In this document: positions 53,898 to 63,600 of the stretch, in pieces | Layout: the number at the start of each line of letters is the position of its first letter | Numbering within the stretch: the first letter of the stretch is position 1 | Origin: Symbiodinium natans | Lineage: Eukaryota; Sar; Dinophyceae; Suessiales; Symbiodiniaceae | Assembly: GCA_905221605.1 (NCBI GenBank) | Contig: CAJNDS010002157.1 | Span: 1,264,501-1,328,500 of the forward strand | Direction: 5' to 3' | DNA length: 64,000 nucleotides | Program-made: the position numbers and the translations under genes | Notes under the pieces: generated by a model | Databases searched by the model: none | Seen by the model: only the letters and a program-made list of their open reading frames with translations | Told to the model about the DNA's origin: nothing

Positions 53898-53995
<98 letters not shown>

Positions 53996-54030
53996 CAGTA
54001 GTAGTAGCAGTACTACTACTGCTACTATAC
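53611..54030. repeat. Trinucleotide arrays (ATT)n then (AGT)n
   Basis: About 265 bases of (ATT)n with interruptions switch near 53876 to about 140 bases of (AGT)n. Poly-Ile, poly-Leu and poly-Ser frames across them are composition effects. Confidence 0.95.
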
Positions 54031-54248
54031 TGCTATTTTTATTGAACGCTGAGCGGGCTCTGCTCATTGCGGGCGATTTGCACCGTCTGAGCACCGAAAA
54101 TTGGTTTGGAGCTAATGGTTAGGAGAGGTGAAACTGAATTCAACACTGAACAAGAAAGGTGAGACCTCACAGGATTTGGGATCGAACATAGACCGAGCTA
54201 GCTAGCTAAAGTGATACTAGGTGTAGCTTAGCGCTCAGATGTGAAAAA

Positions 54249-54399
54249 GTCTTCTCCCCGTCGTCCTAATGTGTTTCGCTGCGTCCAGCAAACACGCACC
54301 AATCTGCAATTGGGTCGTACCTGTTGGCCGTCGCCCGTAGTGTCCATCTAGTGGCGTCCCACATGGATCACTGTGCAGAGCGGCAGAGGATCGTAGGAG
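54249..54399. repeat. 151-bp module, copy 1
   Basis: GTCTTCTCCCCGTCGTCCTA to GGATCGTAGGAG, repeated at 55616-55766 with about three mismatches. Noncoding as far as visible. Confidence 0.85.
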
Positions 54400-54609
54400 C
54401 TCAGCTGACGGGGATGGCGCTTGAAGACTATGCAGCAGGTATGGGCCGGTTACCTTCGACTGCGTGTTAGTTTCACTATGACCTCGGGATGAGGGCTTTT
54501 CCATGAGCCAGATGGCAGGCAGATGAGGCATGTGTGGGGGTCAGACTGGTACGTAATTCACTGCTGAGGTGAGCAATTGCGGAGGGTGTATCCCCTGTTT
54601 TTTTTTTTG

Positions 54610-54842
54610 GAGCTAGCTGGGATGATGCAAGCGGGGTCATGGACTTGGTGTCGAATATTTGTCAGGAAATGGAGCGCTCATGGTGCAGGCTCTTCTGGCT
54701 ATAACTGCAGTGTGTGCCCATACGGCAGTGTGGAGGGGGTGTGCTGCTCGGAGTCTCATGGACCCCGCTGGCGGTCCACCAGGGTAAACCACGCAAGGTG
54801 GCAATTCTGGTATCCGCACCTGTGTGGATCATTGACTGTGCT
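54610..54842. repeat. 233-bp direct repeat, copy 1
   Basis: Starts GAGCTAGCTGGGATGATGC and ends GACTGTGCT; repeated at 55100-55332 with a single mismatch (GGTGCAGG versus GGCGCAGG). This near-identity implies a recent duplication. Includes structured motif copy 1. Confidence 0.9.
54741..54820. ncRNA. Structured motif, copy 1
   Basis: Contains TGGACC…GGTCCA, then CCAG-GGTAAA-CCAC, loop, GTGG-CAATT-CTGG. The two nested stems (CCAG/CTGG and CCAC/GTGG) flank an internal loop GGTAAA/CAATT. Strand of transcription unknown; the minus strand is the sense of the nearby LINE. Confidence 0.45.
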
Positions 54843-55099
54843 CTTTTACAGGCCAGCCACAACCCTATCTCGCTGGGAAGGATTGAGGAGGGCATGAGCA
54901 TCAAGTGGGCTGCGATGAGCTGTGCTCATCTTTATGCGCAGATCATGTTGCACTTCCAGCTGGGGCTCATAAGGGCTGTTGGTGCACGCTGTTGTCAAAC
55001 AGTTTCATGTGCTTGGGCTCTACCTGTCGCATAAGCTACTCTGGCTTGATGATTAGCGAAGAAGGGCTCTGTCATGAGAACTGGTCAGTTAGCAAGTAA

Positions 55100-55332
55100 G
55101 AGCTAGCTGGGATGATGCAAGCGGGGTCATGGACTTGGTGTCGAATATTTGTCAGGAAATGGAGCGCTCATGGCGCAGGCTCTTCTGGCTATAACTGCAG
55201 TGTGTGCCCATACGGCAGTGTGGAGGGGGTGTGCTGCTCGGAGTCTCATGGACCCCGCTGGCGGTCCACCAGGGTAAACCACGCAAGGTGGCAATTCTGG
55301 TATCCGCACCTGTGTGGATCATTGACTGTGCT
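55100..55332. repeat. 233-bp direct repeat, copy 2
   Basis: Near-identical to 54610-54842; the flanks differ on both sides. Confidence 0.9.
55231..55310. ncRNA. Structured motif, copy 2
   Basis: Identical to copy 1 over the paired region, being part of the recent duplication. Confidence 0.45.
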
Positions 55333-55540
55333 TTGTAACAACTTCTGGGCTTGGGCAGTCTATCCGAAAAGCTGGTGTGTATGACTACAGTGACTACTCG
55401 TGACCGCCCTGGCGTGCAATGGCTTGCAGGCAGAGCGATGGGAGAGTGAACTGATGAGCAGAGATTGAGAATGGGAAAGGGGGGTAAGCGTTGGTTGAGC
55501 ATAGAATACGGAGAAACCCTATGGCTGCAATGTAAGGGGC

Positions 55541-55616
55541 GCGCTGCTCAGTGTCTCGTGGACCCCGCTGGCGGTCCACCAGGGTAAACCACGCTGGGTG
55601 GCAATTCTGGCATCCG
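55541..55616. ncRNA. Structured motif, copy 3
   Basis: Same stems as copy 1 with a changed terminal loop (CCAC-GCTGG-GTGG). Runs directly into the 151-bp module at 55616. Confidence 0.45.
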
Positions 55617-55766
55617 TCTTCTCCCCGTCGTCCTAATGTGTTTCGCTGCGTCCAGCAAACACGCACCAATCTGCAATTGGGTCGTACCTGTTGGCCGTCG
55701 CCCGTAGTGTCCATCTAGTGGCGTCCCACATGGATCACTTTGCAGAAAGGCAGAGGATCGTAGGAG
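55616..55766. repeat. 151-bp module, copy 2
   Basis: Second copy of 54249-54399. In this copy it is fused to a structured motif. Confidence 0.85.
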
Positions 55767-56023
55767 GATCAGCTGGCTTGGAATAACACACTTATGTGGA
55801 GCTTCGGGCAGTGGGCTTGCTGCCGGGAGGGCAACACGCTGATGTCACCTTGGGATGCAGGGGAAGGCGATTCAACTCTTTACGGTGTAAGTTCGTTGAT
55901 GCAGGGTGAGCAGTTTTCCAGCTCTGCGAGTTCCGCTTCGTAGCAAAGGAAGCAGAGCATTGTGCATGCAGACCCCAGGGGTTAGAGCTGCAGTAAATCC
56001 CATCCTTATGTGCGTGGAAGGAT

Positions 56024-56100
56024 GCGCTGCTCCGAGTCTCGTGGACTCGGCCGGCGGTCCACCGGGGTAAACCGCTCAATGCGGCAATTCCGGCATCCGC
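56024..56100. ncRNA. Structured motif, copy 4 with compensatory changes
   Basis: Here the nested stems are CCGG/CCGG and CCGC/GCGG instead of CCAG/CTGG and CCAC/GTGG: both A-T pairs have become G-C pairs, while the internal loop GGTAAA/CAATT is unchanged. The first hairpin is GTGGAC/GTCCAC. Confidence 0.5.
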
Positions 56101-56949
56101 ACCTCATGCTTTATTGCAACAGGAACGGTTGAGGCCAGCCACAATCCCTTCTACAATGAGTGGGGTGAATGCACCGTTACCGTTGGGATCTCTTGCTCCT
56201 CTTCTCAAGAAAGAGTCCGGCGCCCGTAGGTGCACCCTTGTGTGATTGGCGATGTCTGTATTTAGTTGGGCCAGCTTCCAAGGCAAAAGCAGCGTGACTT
56301 GAGCTCTGCTTCCTGATTCAGATGTAGGATTCTTTCAAGCGCAGGGTAAGGCAGCTTGCAGAAGTAAGGTGCTGGCAAGCCTGATGAAAGCATAACAGTT
56401 GCTGTTTGTTCCGCGAGCTGGCTGGTCTGAAGGTGTGGCGCTCGTATTGCTGTAGCGCAGGCTGTGGTTTTTCTGGCAATGCTGTCTTGACTGACAAATT
56501 CAAAAAAAAAACTTGGTGGGTTTTCTCAAAAGACTACATGTGCGTGCGCTTCATGACTAAAAACCTTTTGGTTTGTTGTAAGGTTGATTACCAAGCGTAC
56601 AGTGTGCGTGAAACTTTTGGAACTTTGCTTATGACAACACAACTGCAAGCAAGCTGTACCCCCAAACCCTAAACCCAAAACCCAAAACCCAAAACCCCAA
56701 AACCAAAACCCCAAAAAACCCCAAAAAAACCAAGATTCCAGAAACCCCAAAACCTACCAAAAAGCTCACAAAGAAGCTGTCTTTGATTCAGCAATCTGCG
56801 GCGAGAGGTCATCGAGCGCTGACAGTGTGGGGGAGGGGGGGGGCGGAGGGGGGGGGGGAGTGTGTGGGCGGAGGGAGGGGGGGGGAGGGGGGGGGGGGGG
56901 GGGTGCTGCAATGCTGGTCGCAGTGCTGGCCAGTTGCGACTAGTGATGC
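56101..56949. other. Spacer with G-rich tract
   Basis: Contains CCCAAAA/CCCCAAAA-type repeats (56660-56740) and a G-rich tract at 56829-56903 just past the LINE coding end. On the LINE's sense strand this would be a C-rich 3' untranslated region. No gene seen. Confidence 0.5.
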
Positions 56950-57731
56950 TCAGAGGATCACTGCATCGTCACTTGATGCTTCAGGGAATGTCAAAAAGAA
57001 GATGTATGAACCATGACGGACTTGTCTTTGATCTGAGTCCGTTGCCTTCAGTGATCGCCGGTGGTCGTCCGTCGACTGCCACTCCGATGTCAGTGTTGAC
57101 CTCCATATTGTGCGGTAGTGTCCGCTGTGCGGGGTAGGGCCAATGTGAAAGACGCATGACTGTACGTATGCTCTTTCCTTGCGTATAGCGCCCTCATGCA
57201 GTACCGGTACCTGGAGTTCTTGACTGTAGGACGTGATGGGGAAGTGGTTTTTTCCCGACCCTGTGAATCTGGCCACTGTGAAAATGGCATGTTTCTGCTG
57301 CCCCAGCAGTGCGGTGTTTGGGGGGACCGAAGCCCATTCATCAATTAAGAACTGCAGTGGCTTACTTGCCGAATGCTGCATGAGCATGACAAGGGGCCCT
57401 CCTTCCACCTCTAGTCTACCTGTGGTCATATCAACTGTTGCCCAACGACACGTCAAAGGCAGGTCAGAAGCAGCTATCAAGAAGCTTTGCAAGAATTCTG
57501 CCGAGTCTTGCTGCGTGCCGTCAAATCTCCAGCGTGGCAGCAGGCTCCTAAGCGGGAAGGAGTTGACGAGGTTGAGGGGGGGGAGGCAGCACTTGCACGC
57601 GCCGAGTTGGAGAAGAGGCTCATGAGGGAATGTAGTGACCTCAATGCAGGATCCAAGATGGTAGTGGCCAACAAAGCCTGCACGGCTGCATTAACATAGC
57701 AGTAGTTAGAGGTGTTCTTGAATGCAAGCAC
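56950..57731 (-). pseudogene. Ubiquitin-specific protease (USP/UCH) domain fused to the LINE, frameshifted
   Basis: First frame (57731-57477): FKNTSNYCYVNAAVQALL, the USP Cys box with the catalytic Cys at 57701-57699. Second frame (continuing from about 57513): QQDSAEFLQSF, the QQDxxEF box, then LTCRWATVDMTTG, LQFLIDEWAS, a core beta region, and CVFHIGPTPHSGHYRTIW, the His box with the catalytic His at 57120-57118, ending SYIFFLTF as in USP C-termini. Cys, Gln-Gln-Asp and His boxes are all present in the right order and spacing for a small USP core of about 250 residues. A one-base shift at about 57500 separates the frames. Intact relatives could cleave ubiquitin from host factors or process the LINE polyprotein; both are inference. 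Confidence 0.8.
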
Positions 57732-59524
57732 TGCCAGGTGAGAGGCTCAGAGCAATGGTAGAGTCGCTCTGAATCTCTTGCTGCGCGGCAGTTGAACCTC
57801 GAGTGCCGAGCTGAAGAGGAGAGGAGTTGGGAGGAAAGAGAGAGGAAGTTCTGGCTCTCTGCTGTGATGACTTTGGGAGAGGACTTTATACTGGCAGCAG
57901 GTGTAGACTTAGGCTTGGCCTCTGGTAGTGATTGGGGGCTGGATGTCGTGAAGAATGACTGCAATGGTCCTGTGGTGGTCCTGGTAATCTGCAACACTGA
58001 ATCTCCTAGCAGGATCTGGAACAAGACACCGCACTGCACCGGATGCTTACGCCGATCAGTGACCTTCTTGCTACAGTAGGGACAAGGTATGCCTTTGAGT
58101 ATTTCCGTCCCGAGCTTTTGGCATTGTGTGGAAGTCATGTCTTGCAGGGCATCCCAAATTCTGCGATGCTCCTGACGCAGGTGCGACTTGACCTTAGTAT
58201 GATCAGGCGTCCAGAACCCACAGAGCACGCAATGATCCACAAAGCGCTTAGAGGCTGGCTGCCGGGCTAGTTGCGTGACAGTATGAGTGCCAGCTGTGCT
58301 GGTTAGATGTTCTCGCGACCATGGATGCACTGGTTCTGTCTGACCTACCTCTTCGCGCAGTGCATGGTTCTGGGCATCTATTCGCCGTAGGGCCTCCGGC
58401 TCTCTACAGGCTCCTGAGAGAAGGTGGTCCTTCAGTCCTTTCCACAAGGCAAAGTGTTTGTGGCACGCTGCACAGGTTGGTAGGCCGTCCTTGGAGTGTT
58501 CCGGTAAAAAGTCAGGTGGGACATATCGATCTAACGTGTCTCTGTCCATCTTGGCCTTATGTATGTATAACCCTTGTTCAGTTGTAGTTTGAAAGGAGCA
58601 GTGCCTGCAGCAATGTTTTGGCTCTTCGTCAGCGTGGGTTACTGCTAGCAAGGTCTCATACTCCGTGAGAACCTCTTGCGCATACTGGATAGCCTTGGGG
58701 AGCAGCACTGCATCTTGGTGGCTGTACGGATGCTGTGCATCCTGTGGAGCCGCTTGCTGTGCAGCAAACCGTGTTTGGGATTCCTGTCTTGTTCTTAGTG
58801 ATCGAACTCTGTTGCTCTGGCGTTCAAACAGCAGTTGGACTGGGTCTTTAATTCCGTAGGCAGCGTACAAGTGATGCGTCGATATGCCCGTGAGATGTAC
58901 GGGTTTGTTGAGGACAGCTCTGATTTTTCTGGCGTGCCACCTTCGTAGTTGTTGTGCTGCTTCCGTTGTGAGTCCTATGTCAACAAGACCTGCCGAGACT
59001 GTCGCCCAGACTGTTGTGTGCCAAATCTTCAATCTGCTTTTTGGGCCGGAGAGTCGTCGGTTGTGCACGTATCGTCGGACTTGCTGCAGCTTTGCATTAC
59101 CTTCTTGCAATCTGAAGTCTAGCGTCGCCTTCTCCTGGTTACCATAGGAGACATATACACCTAGGTACTTAAAGGAGGTGGATTGCGGAAAGGATTCCTG
59201 CGCTTTTGTGCTCCCTATGCGCCACTTGCGGTGTTGGCCCTGGGCGTCGAGGCTTGTTTGGCTGAAAAGTTTATGTGCTCGGGCTGAGGCAGTGCCTGTT
59301 AGCTTGACCATCAAATGACACTTGTCGGAGTTCACTTTGAAGCCATATTTTCTGACTATGCGGAGGAGATCAGCTATCATGCTGTGTGCCTGCATCAGAT
59401 CCCTCCAGCTGGTGATGGTGTGATGAACAGTCAAGTCATCGGCGTATCCCGTCAGGCAGTGCAACACGCGTTCCCAGCCTACGACTTCCGCAAGTTCTCG
59501 AAGCGGCTCCCGCAAGGTACGCAC
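57641..59524 (-). CDS. LINE reverse transcriptase C-terminal part with zinc fingers (partial)
   Basis: The open frame begins inside RT just before the catalytic block GYADDLTVHH (Y-A-D-D at 59446-59435), followed by YGFKVNSDKCHLMV and FKYLGVYVS, the palm and thumb motifs of non-LTR RTs. It continues past the thumb (KIWHTTVWATVSAGL) to four Cys/His clusters: CRHC…H, CAACHKHF…H…C, CVLCGFW…H…H and CPYCSKKV…H…C. Such fingers bind nucleic acid in LINE proteins. The last ~30 codons, after TWQ, run out of phase over the start of the protease domain, so the true protein is expected to shift there. About half of RT is missing. Confidence 0.85.
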   Translation of the reverse strand: MRTLREPLRELAEVVGWERVLHCLTGYADDLTVHHTITSWRDLMQAHSMIADLLRIVRKYGFKVNSDKCHLMVKLTGTASARAHKLFSQTSLDAQGQHRKWRIGSTKAQESFPQSTSFKYLGVYVSYGNQEKATLDFRLQEGNAKLQQVRRYVHNRRLSGPKSRLKIWHTTVWATVSAGLVDIGLTTEAAQQLRRWHARKIRAVLNKPVHLTGISTHHLYAAYGIKDPVQLLFERQSNRVRSLRTRQESQTRFAAQQAAPQDAQHPYSHQDAVLLPKAIQYAQEVLTEYETLLAVTHADEEPKHCCRHCSFQTTTEQGLYIHKAKMDRDTLDRYVPPDFLPEHSKDGLPTCAACHKHFALWKGLKDHLLSGACREPEALRRIDAQNHALREEVGQTEPVHPWSREHLTSTAGTHTVTQLARQPASKRFVDHCVLCGFWTPDHTKVKSHLRQEHRRIWDALQDMTSTQCQKLGTEILKGIPCPYCSKKVTDRRKHPVQCGVLFQILLGDSVLQITRTTTGPLQSFFTTSSPQSLPEAKPKSTPAASIKSSPKVITAESQNFLSLSSQLLSSSARHSRFNCRAARDSERLYHCSEPLTWQCLHSRTPLTTAMLMQPCRLCWPLPSWILH

Positions 59525-59835
59525 CTCATCAGCTGGCAGAGTGTTGGGCGGAGATCCAGCAGCTCTTGAAGGCTCAGGCTCAGGTTGCGCAGCGTGTAGG
59601 CCCCGTAGACACGCATGTGGGATTACCTTTTCTTCGGGGTAGGCAGCTAAAGTTCTCGAACATCTGAGCTAGTTGGACTGTATGTCCAGCATCACAAGCA
59701 ACAAGAAAAAACTTTTGCAAAAAATGTATAGCTGATGAAGAAGTGTACAGATGAATGCTTCTGTGTTGCTTTGAGCCTGAACAAACAGAGTGCTCCATTT
59801 TGTCCCATGGTCATGAGCCCAACGCTCTGTGAGTG
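59525..59835. other. Junction region between the LINE and the next retroelement
   Basis: RT similarity on the minus strand stops at about 59520. On the plus strand a short frame with CWAEIQQLLKAQAQVAQRVG and DTHVGLPFLRGRQLKF is open to about 59665, possibly a remnant of another element. The rest is probably the leader of the retroelement starting at 59836. Confidence 0.4.
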
Positions 59836-60639
59836 ATGCAGAATCCAAATGCGTCAGATGTTCCAAGTGATGTGGACTTGCCATCTCCGGAGGAGCAGTT
59901 GAGTGGTGATCGTGTGGCGAACCAGGCGTTTGAGCCTGACTATCGCTTGTTTGGGGCTGTAGGACTGGATGCAGATACAAGGGAGCTACTGAACGAAGGA
60001 CGTTCAGGTGGGTCGGAGGAAACAGCGAGACAATCGGCTAGCTCACGCGACCTTGCTGATGTTGGTTCTCCTTTGGGGCCAGTAGTGGCCAGAGTGGGAG
60101 AAACAAGTCCAAAGCCTGTGCCAGCTCCTGGTTTGGGTGGGGGTGAGCTTGTTTCGGCAACGCCAGCTCAAGGCTCTGTACAGAAGCCATCGGGCAGCAG
60201 TGGTGTGCGTGTGGAAGTGGACGAGGTCGAGCTGATCCCAGATTATTCACAACTTCCGGAGCATCCAGCGGCTCCTTCTTCGTGGACTGGTCGTGCAGTG
60301 CAGCCAGGAGTATCTCAAGATGCTGTGGGCTATGGGCCAGGTCCTTTGGATTCGCTCTCTAGCATGCTTCAGGGCTTGTTGGCCGAACAGTTAGCGCCTG
60401 TGCTTCAAACCCAAAGACTGCTTGCAGATAGGTTAGAGCGGCTGGAAAGCTCCAGGGGGTCAATGTCTCAAGACTCGGCTGAGCAGAGCCACGACCTGTT
60501 GCTGCGCTGCCTGGAAGTTTCCCTTTGGATGCTGGCTTTGGTGGTGGTGTCATGGGTCCTTGTGGTGGTACAATGGGCTTGGGAGCAGCAACCTCAGGAT
60601 ATGGAGGAGGACTGTCGGCAGAGATGGTGGCTGAACTAA
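59836..60639 (+). CDS. gag: Gag N-terminal part, ends by frameshift
   Basis: From ATG 59836 the protein is Pro/Ser/Gly-rich and acidic, with a helical segment LLAEQLAPVLQTQRLLADRL near residues 185-205. True gag sequence probably ends near SQDSAEQ (about 60485). The remaining ~50 codons to the stop at 60637-60639 (Trp/Val-rich, membrane-like) are the wrong frame: the alternative frame there reads the Gly-rich linker that joins the downstream ORF. A one-base indel explains this. Confidence 0.65.
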   Translation: MQNPNASDVPSDVDLPSPEEQLSGDRVANQAFEPDYRLFGAVGLDADTRELLNEGRSGGSEETARQSASSRDLADVGSPLGPVVARVGETSPKPVPAPGLGGGELVSATPAQGSVQKPSGSSGVRVEVDEVELIPDYSQLPEHPAAPSSWTGRAVQPGVSQDAVGYGPGPLDSLSSMLQGLLAEQLAPVLQTQRLLADRLERLESSRGSMSQDSAEQSHDLLLRCLEVSLWMLALVVVSWVLVVVQWAWEQQPQDMEEDCRQRWWLN

Positions 60640-63600
60640 ACCAGCAGCAGTTCCGAACACAGTGGTGGCAACCTTCTGCGCAGTGTCCACCTCCTCGTTT
60701 GCCTGAGCATCTGAGACGATCAACTCCGATCGGCGGTACCGGCAGGGCTGACGTGGGTGTAGCTACTTTGGGTGCTCAGGGGGGTATGGATGTGGATTGG
60801 TCCGAAGGGGCTCCATTCGCTGGGCCAGGAAGAACCGCTGATGTAACTCCAAAACACGGGCAGGCTCTGCCAGCGGAGAATGAGAGAGCTCGTCAGAGAG
60901 AGGAAGTAGGCACAGTGCTTCAAGGGGTTTCTCGTCCGATGAGCAGTGTGCCGGTCCTTGAGGCTAGCACACCTCAGCTGGGAGGGCAGAGTGCTCCAAG
61001 CTCACTCGTACATGTGTTTAGCCCCAACGCCAAGTCCCCATTTAAGCAAGTGTTGCATGAGGGTTCTGTGAGTCACCGTGTCGCAGGGGGTCCCGTTTTG
61101 GAGCCCCAGAATGCGCAGATTCGCGCGAGTGAATCTATCCCTCAGAGGGCCTTGTGCGATGAAGCAGGTGGGAGTGGAGCTCGGCCCTTAGAATCTTCGG
61201 CAGCTCAGGCTTCTAGAAGCATTGCCGGAGCTTGTTCTGTGGCTGGTGGCACCCCAGCGCACTTCTACAGTCAAGCGGAAGTGCCAAATGTAGGCGAAAG
61301 TGGATGTTTAGCTTCAGGACAAGGTCGTTCAGGCGCGGGTTCTGCTCAAGGGTTGTCTGTCCAGGGAGGGATACGCCCTACGTCGTCTCGCGGTTATCCG
61401 ATATCGCCAGGCGGCACCGAAATCCTGCCTCCACCTCTTCCCCCTCCCGCTTCGCCACATCCCAAAGGGATTTCCGTTACCGCTGCACTTGGTGCCAAGC
61501 AAAGCCCAGGAGGAAGTAAGTCCCCCAAACAGAGGGTTGGCGAAGGGTTGGAATGGTTGAAAAGTGTACTTGGTTTGTCGGGTTCTTCCACTGAGTTCGG
61601 TGAGCGAGCTGAGGATGTCAGGGTGTCCATTTCAGAGTTGCCGAAGCTGGAAGTTAAGGAACATGAACGGGACTTGGCTCCTCTTCTGTCGGGAGACTGG
61701 TTGGCAATGATCAGCCCGGCCATGAAGGACATCTCGCCCACTAGCAGCACATGGTGGTCTCAGGTTGTAGATGCAGCAACTTCCTACTATCAGGAATGGT
61801 TGATGTGTGATCCGGTAACGCGGCTCTCATTGCAACCTACAAAACCATATCGGTTTGAACACACCAAGTATGCACGGGTTGAGCAGCGAGCCTTGACGAT
61901 GCTGTTGCGTGCTGTGCCTACTGTGATCAGGGAGGAGTTGGTTGCGAATCGGAAACTATCATGCATTGAGCTCATAGCCTTGATTCACACAACCTATCAA
62001 CCAGGCGGGTTGAAGGAAAGAGCTGCATTGCTGCGCTATCTCACGAACCCTGACGGATGCACTGAACCAGTAGCCGCACTCCGTAGTATCAAACGGTGGT
62101 CACGGTGGAAGTGTAGAGCAGCCGAGCTGCACATCTCTACTCCAGATCCCACTCTACTGCTAGGAGGTGTGGACACGATGGTGTCAAAAGTGTTTGCGCA
62201 GTACCCGGAAACACAGTTTAGGATCTCGTCCTACCGATTTGCAAAGAGCGTTGATCACCAGCCTACTGAAGCTAAGATAGTGGAGCTGGTGAGGTTCGTT
62301 CAGGGTGAACTTGAGACTTTGGTGTCGTCGGGTACCGTGAAGTCCAAGTCGAAGGCAGATGGGGATGCAGATGCTGGCAAGCGTCTGAGGGTTGCGGACC
62401 CTGAGGCCAAAGGAAAAGGGAGAACTAGAGATGACACTTCGAAGGGTGCTGAGGGTAAGGGCAAGGAGATTTGCAAGCATTGGAGAACTGACAAGGGTTG
62501 CAAATTCGCCAAGGCCTGCAGGTTTGCTCATGATCCATTGCTTCCTTCAGAAAAGCGTTGCTTTGCTTGCTCAGCACTCAACCACATGCGGTCGGAGTGC
62601 CCTTATCAGCCTAAGGACGGACGCGCCTCAGATGCGCACAAGGGAAAGGGCAAGGGAAGTGAAACAATAGCAAAGGCTAGTGCCCAAGCCTCAACTCCCT
62701 CATCCTCCAGCAATCCCGTGCCAGCCTCTCAATCCTCCTGCCAGGCCCCTGCAACTGAACCTGGAGACATTCTTAAGAAAGCTGCTGCTATGATTGAGAC
62801 CCTGCAAACTTCCATAAAGACTGTAGCTGACGGATACGGGCGTAGGCCAGGTGGTAATGACCCCACGGGCCTAATAGACTCAGGTGCATCTGCTTGTATG
62901 CGCGCCAAGGTTGAGGGTGATGTTGTTACTGGGGTTCGTGTGGTGTCACTTGCTCAGGGCGAGGCCGAGGTTGAGGTCAACCAGGCAGGAACGCTGTTGA
63001 CATCGCAACCCATCGAACCCATAGTGTCAGCCAGACACCTAATCAAGTGTGGCTTCAAGATCACGTGGTCCCGGAGGGCGTTCTTGCTACTTGATCCTCA
63101 AGGTGTGGCGGTTCCCGCGGTCATCCAAGCTGGTTGTCCTCGTGTCACGCGTTCGGTTGCGCTATCCCTCATTGATTTCATTGAGAAAACGTCCTTGGAG
63201 GAAGGGGCAGCTGTTGAAGACTCTGTGAGGGTTGCTAGGGCTTTGTGTACCGATGGGACCGACCCTTGGCCGGTTGGAATGGCAAAGCTAAAGACGAGCT
63301 GTGAGGACGGTGATCTGGTCAAGGCTCAAGCGTGGCATCGGATTACGCTGCAGTCACTTTTCCCTGAGGTTCCCCGTGACTTGGTGGATAGCGCTTCCTC
63401 GTTGGTTCCTCCTGAAGGGGTAAAAGGGGTGTTGAATCGCCGAAGAAGGAGGTCAATTGAGCAATCTCAGGGAGTGATTCTTCATCTGTTCTGTGGGAGT
63501 GCTAGAAGGGCATTTGACTCTGTAGCCAGTAGGTTTGGACTGAGTGTCTTGTCCATAGATGTCGAAGAGGACTTGTTGAATCCCGCCGTGTACTCCTATA

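Larger units (their letters stand above)
56950..59524 (-). mobile_element. 5'-truncated LINE with RT C-terminus, zinc fingers and USP domain
   Basis: The minus strand encodes, in order, the end of a non-LTR reverse transcriptase, a downstream region with four Cys/His fingers, and a ubiquitin-specific-protease domain, in three frames joined by two single-base shifts (about 57731 and 57500). The 5' part of RT, the endonuclease and ORF1 are missing. Truncation at the 5' end is normal for LINE insertion. Its exact 3' end and target duplication are not clear. Confidence 0.8.

Noticed and set aside
53588-54122. Poly-Leu/Ile and poly-Ser proteins of 88-175 codons
   Set aside because: They are translations of trinucleotide arrays in all frames.
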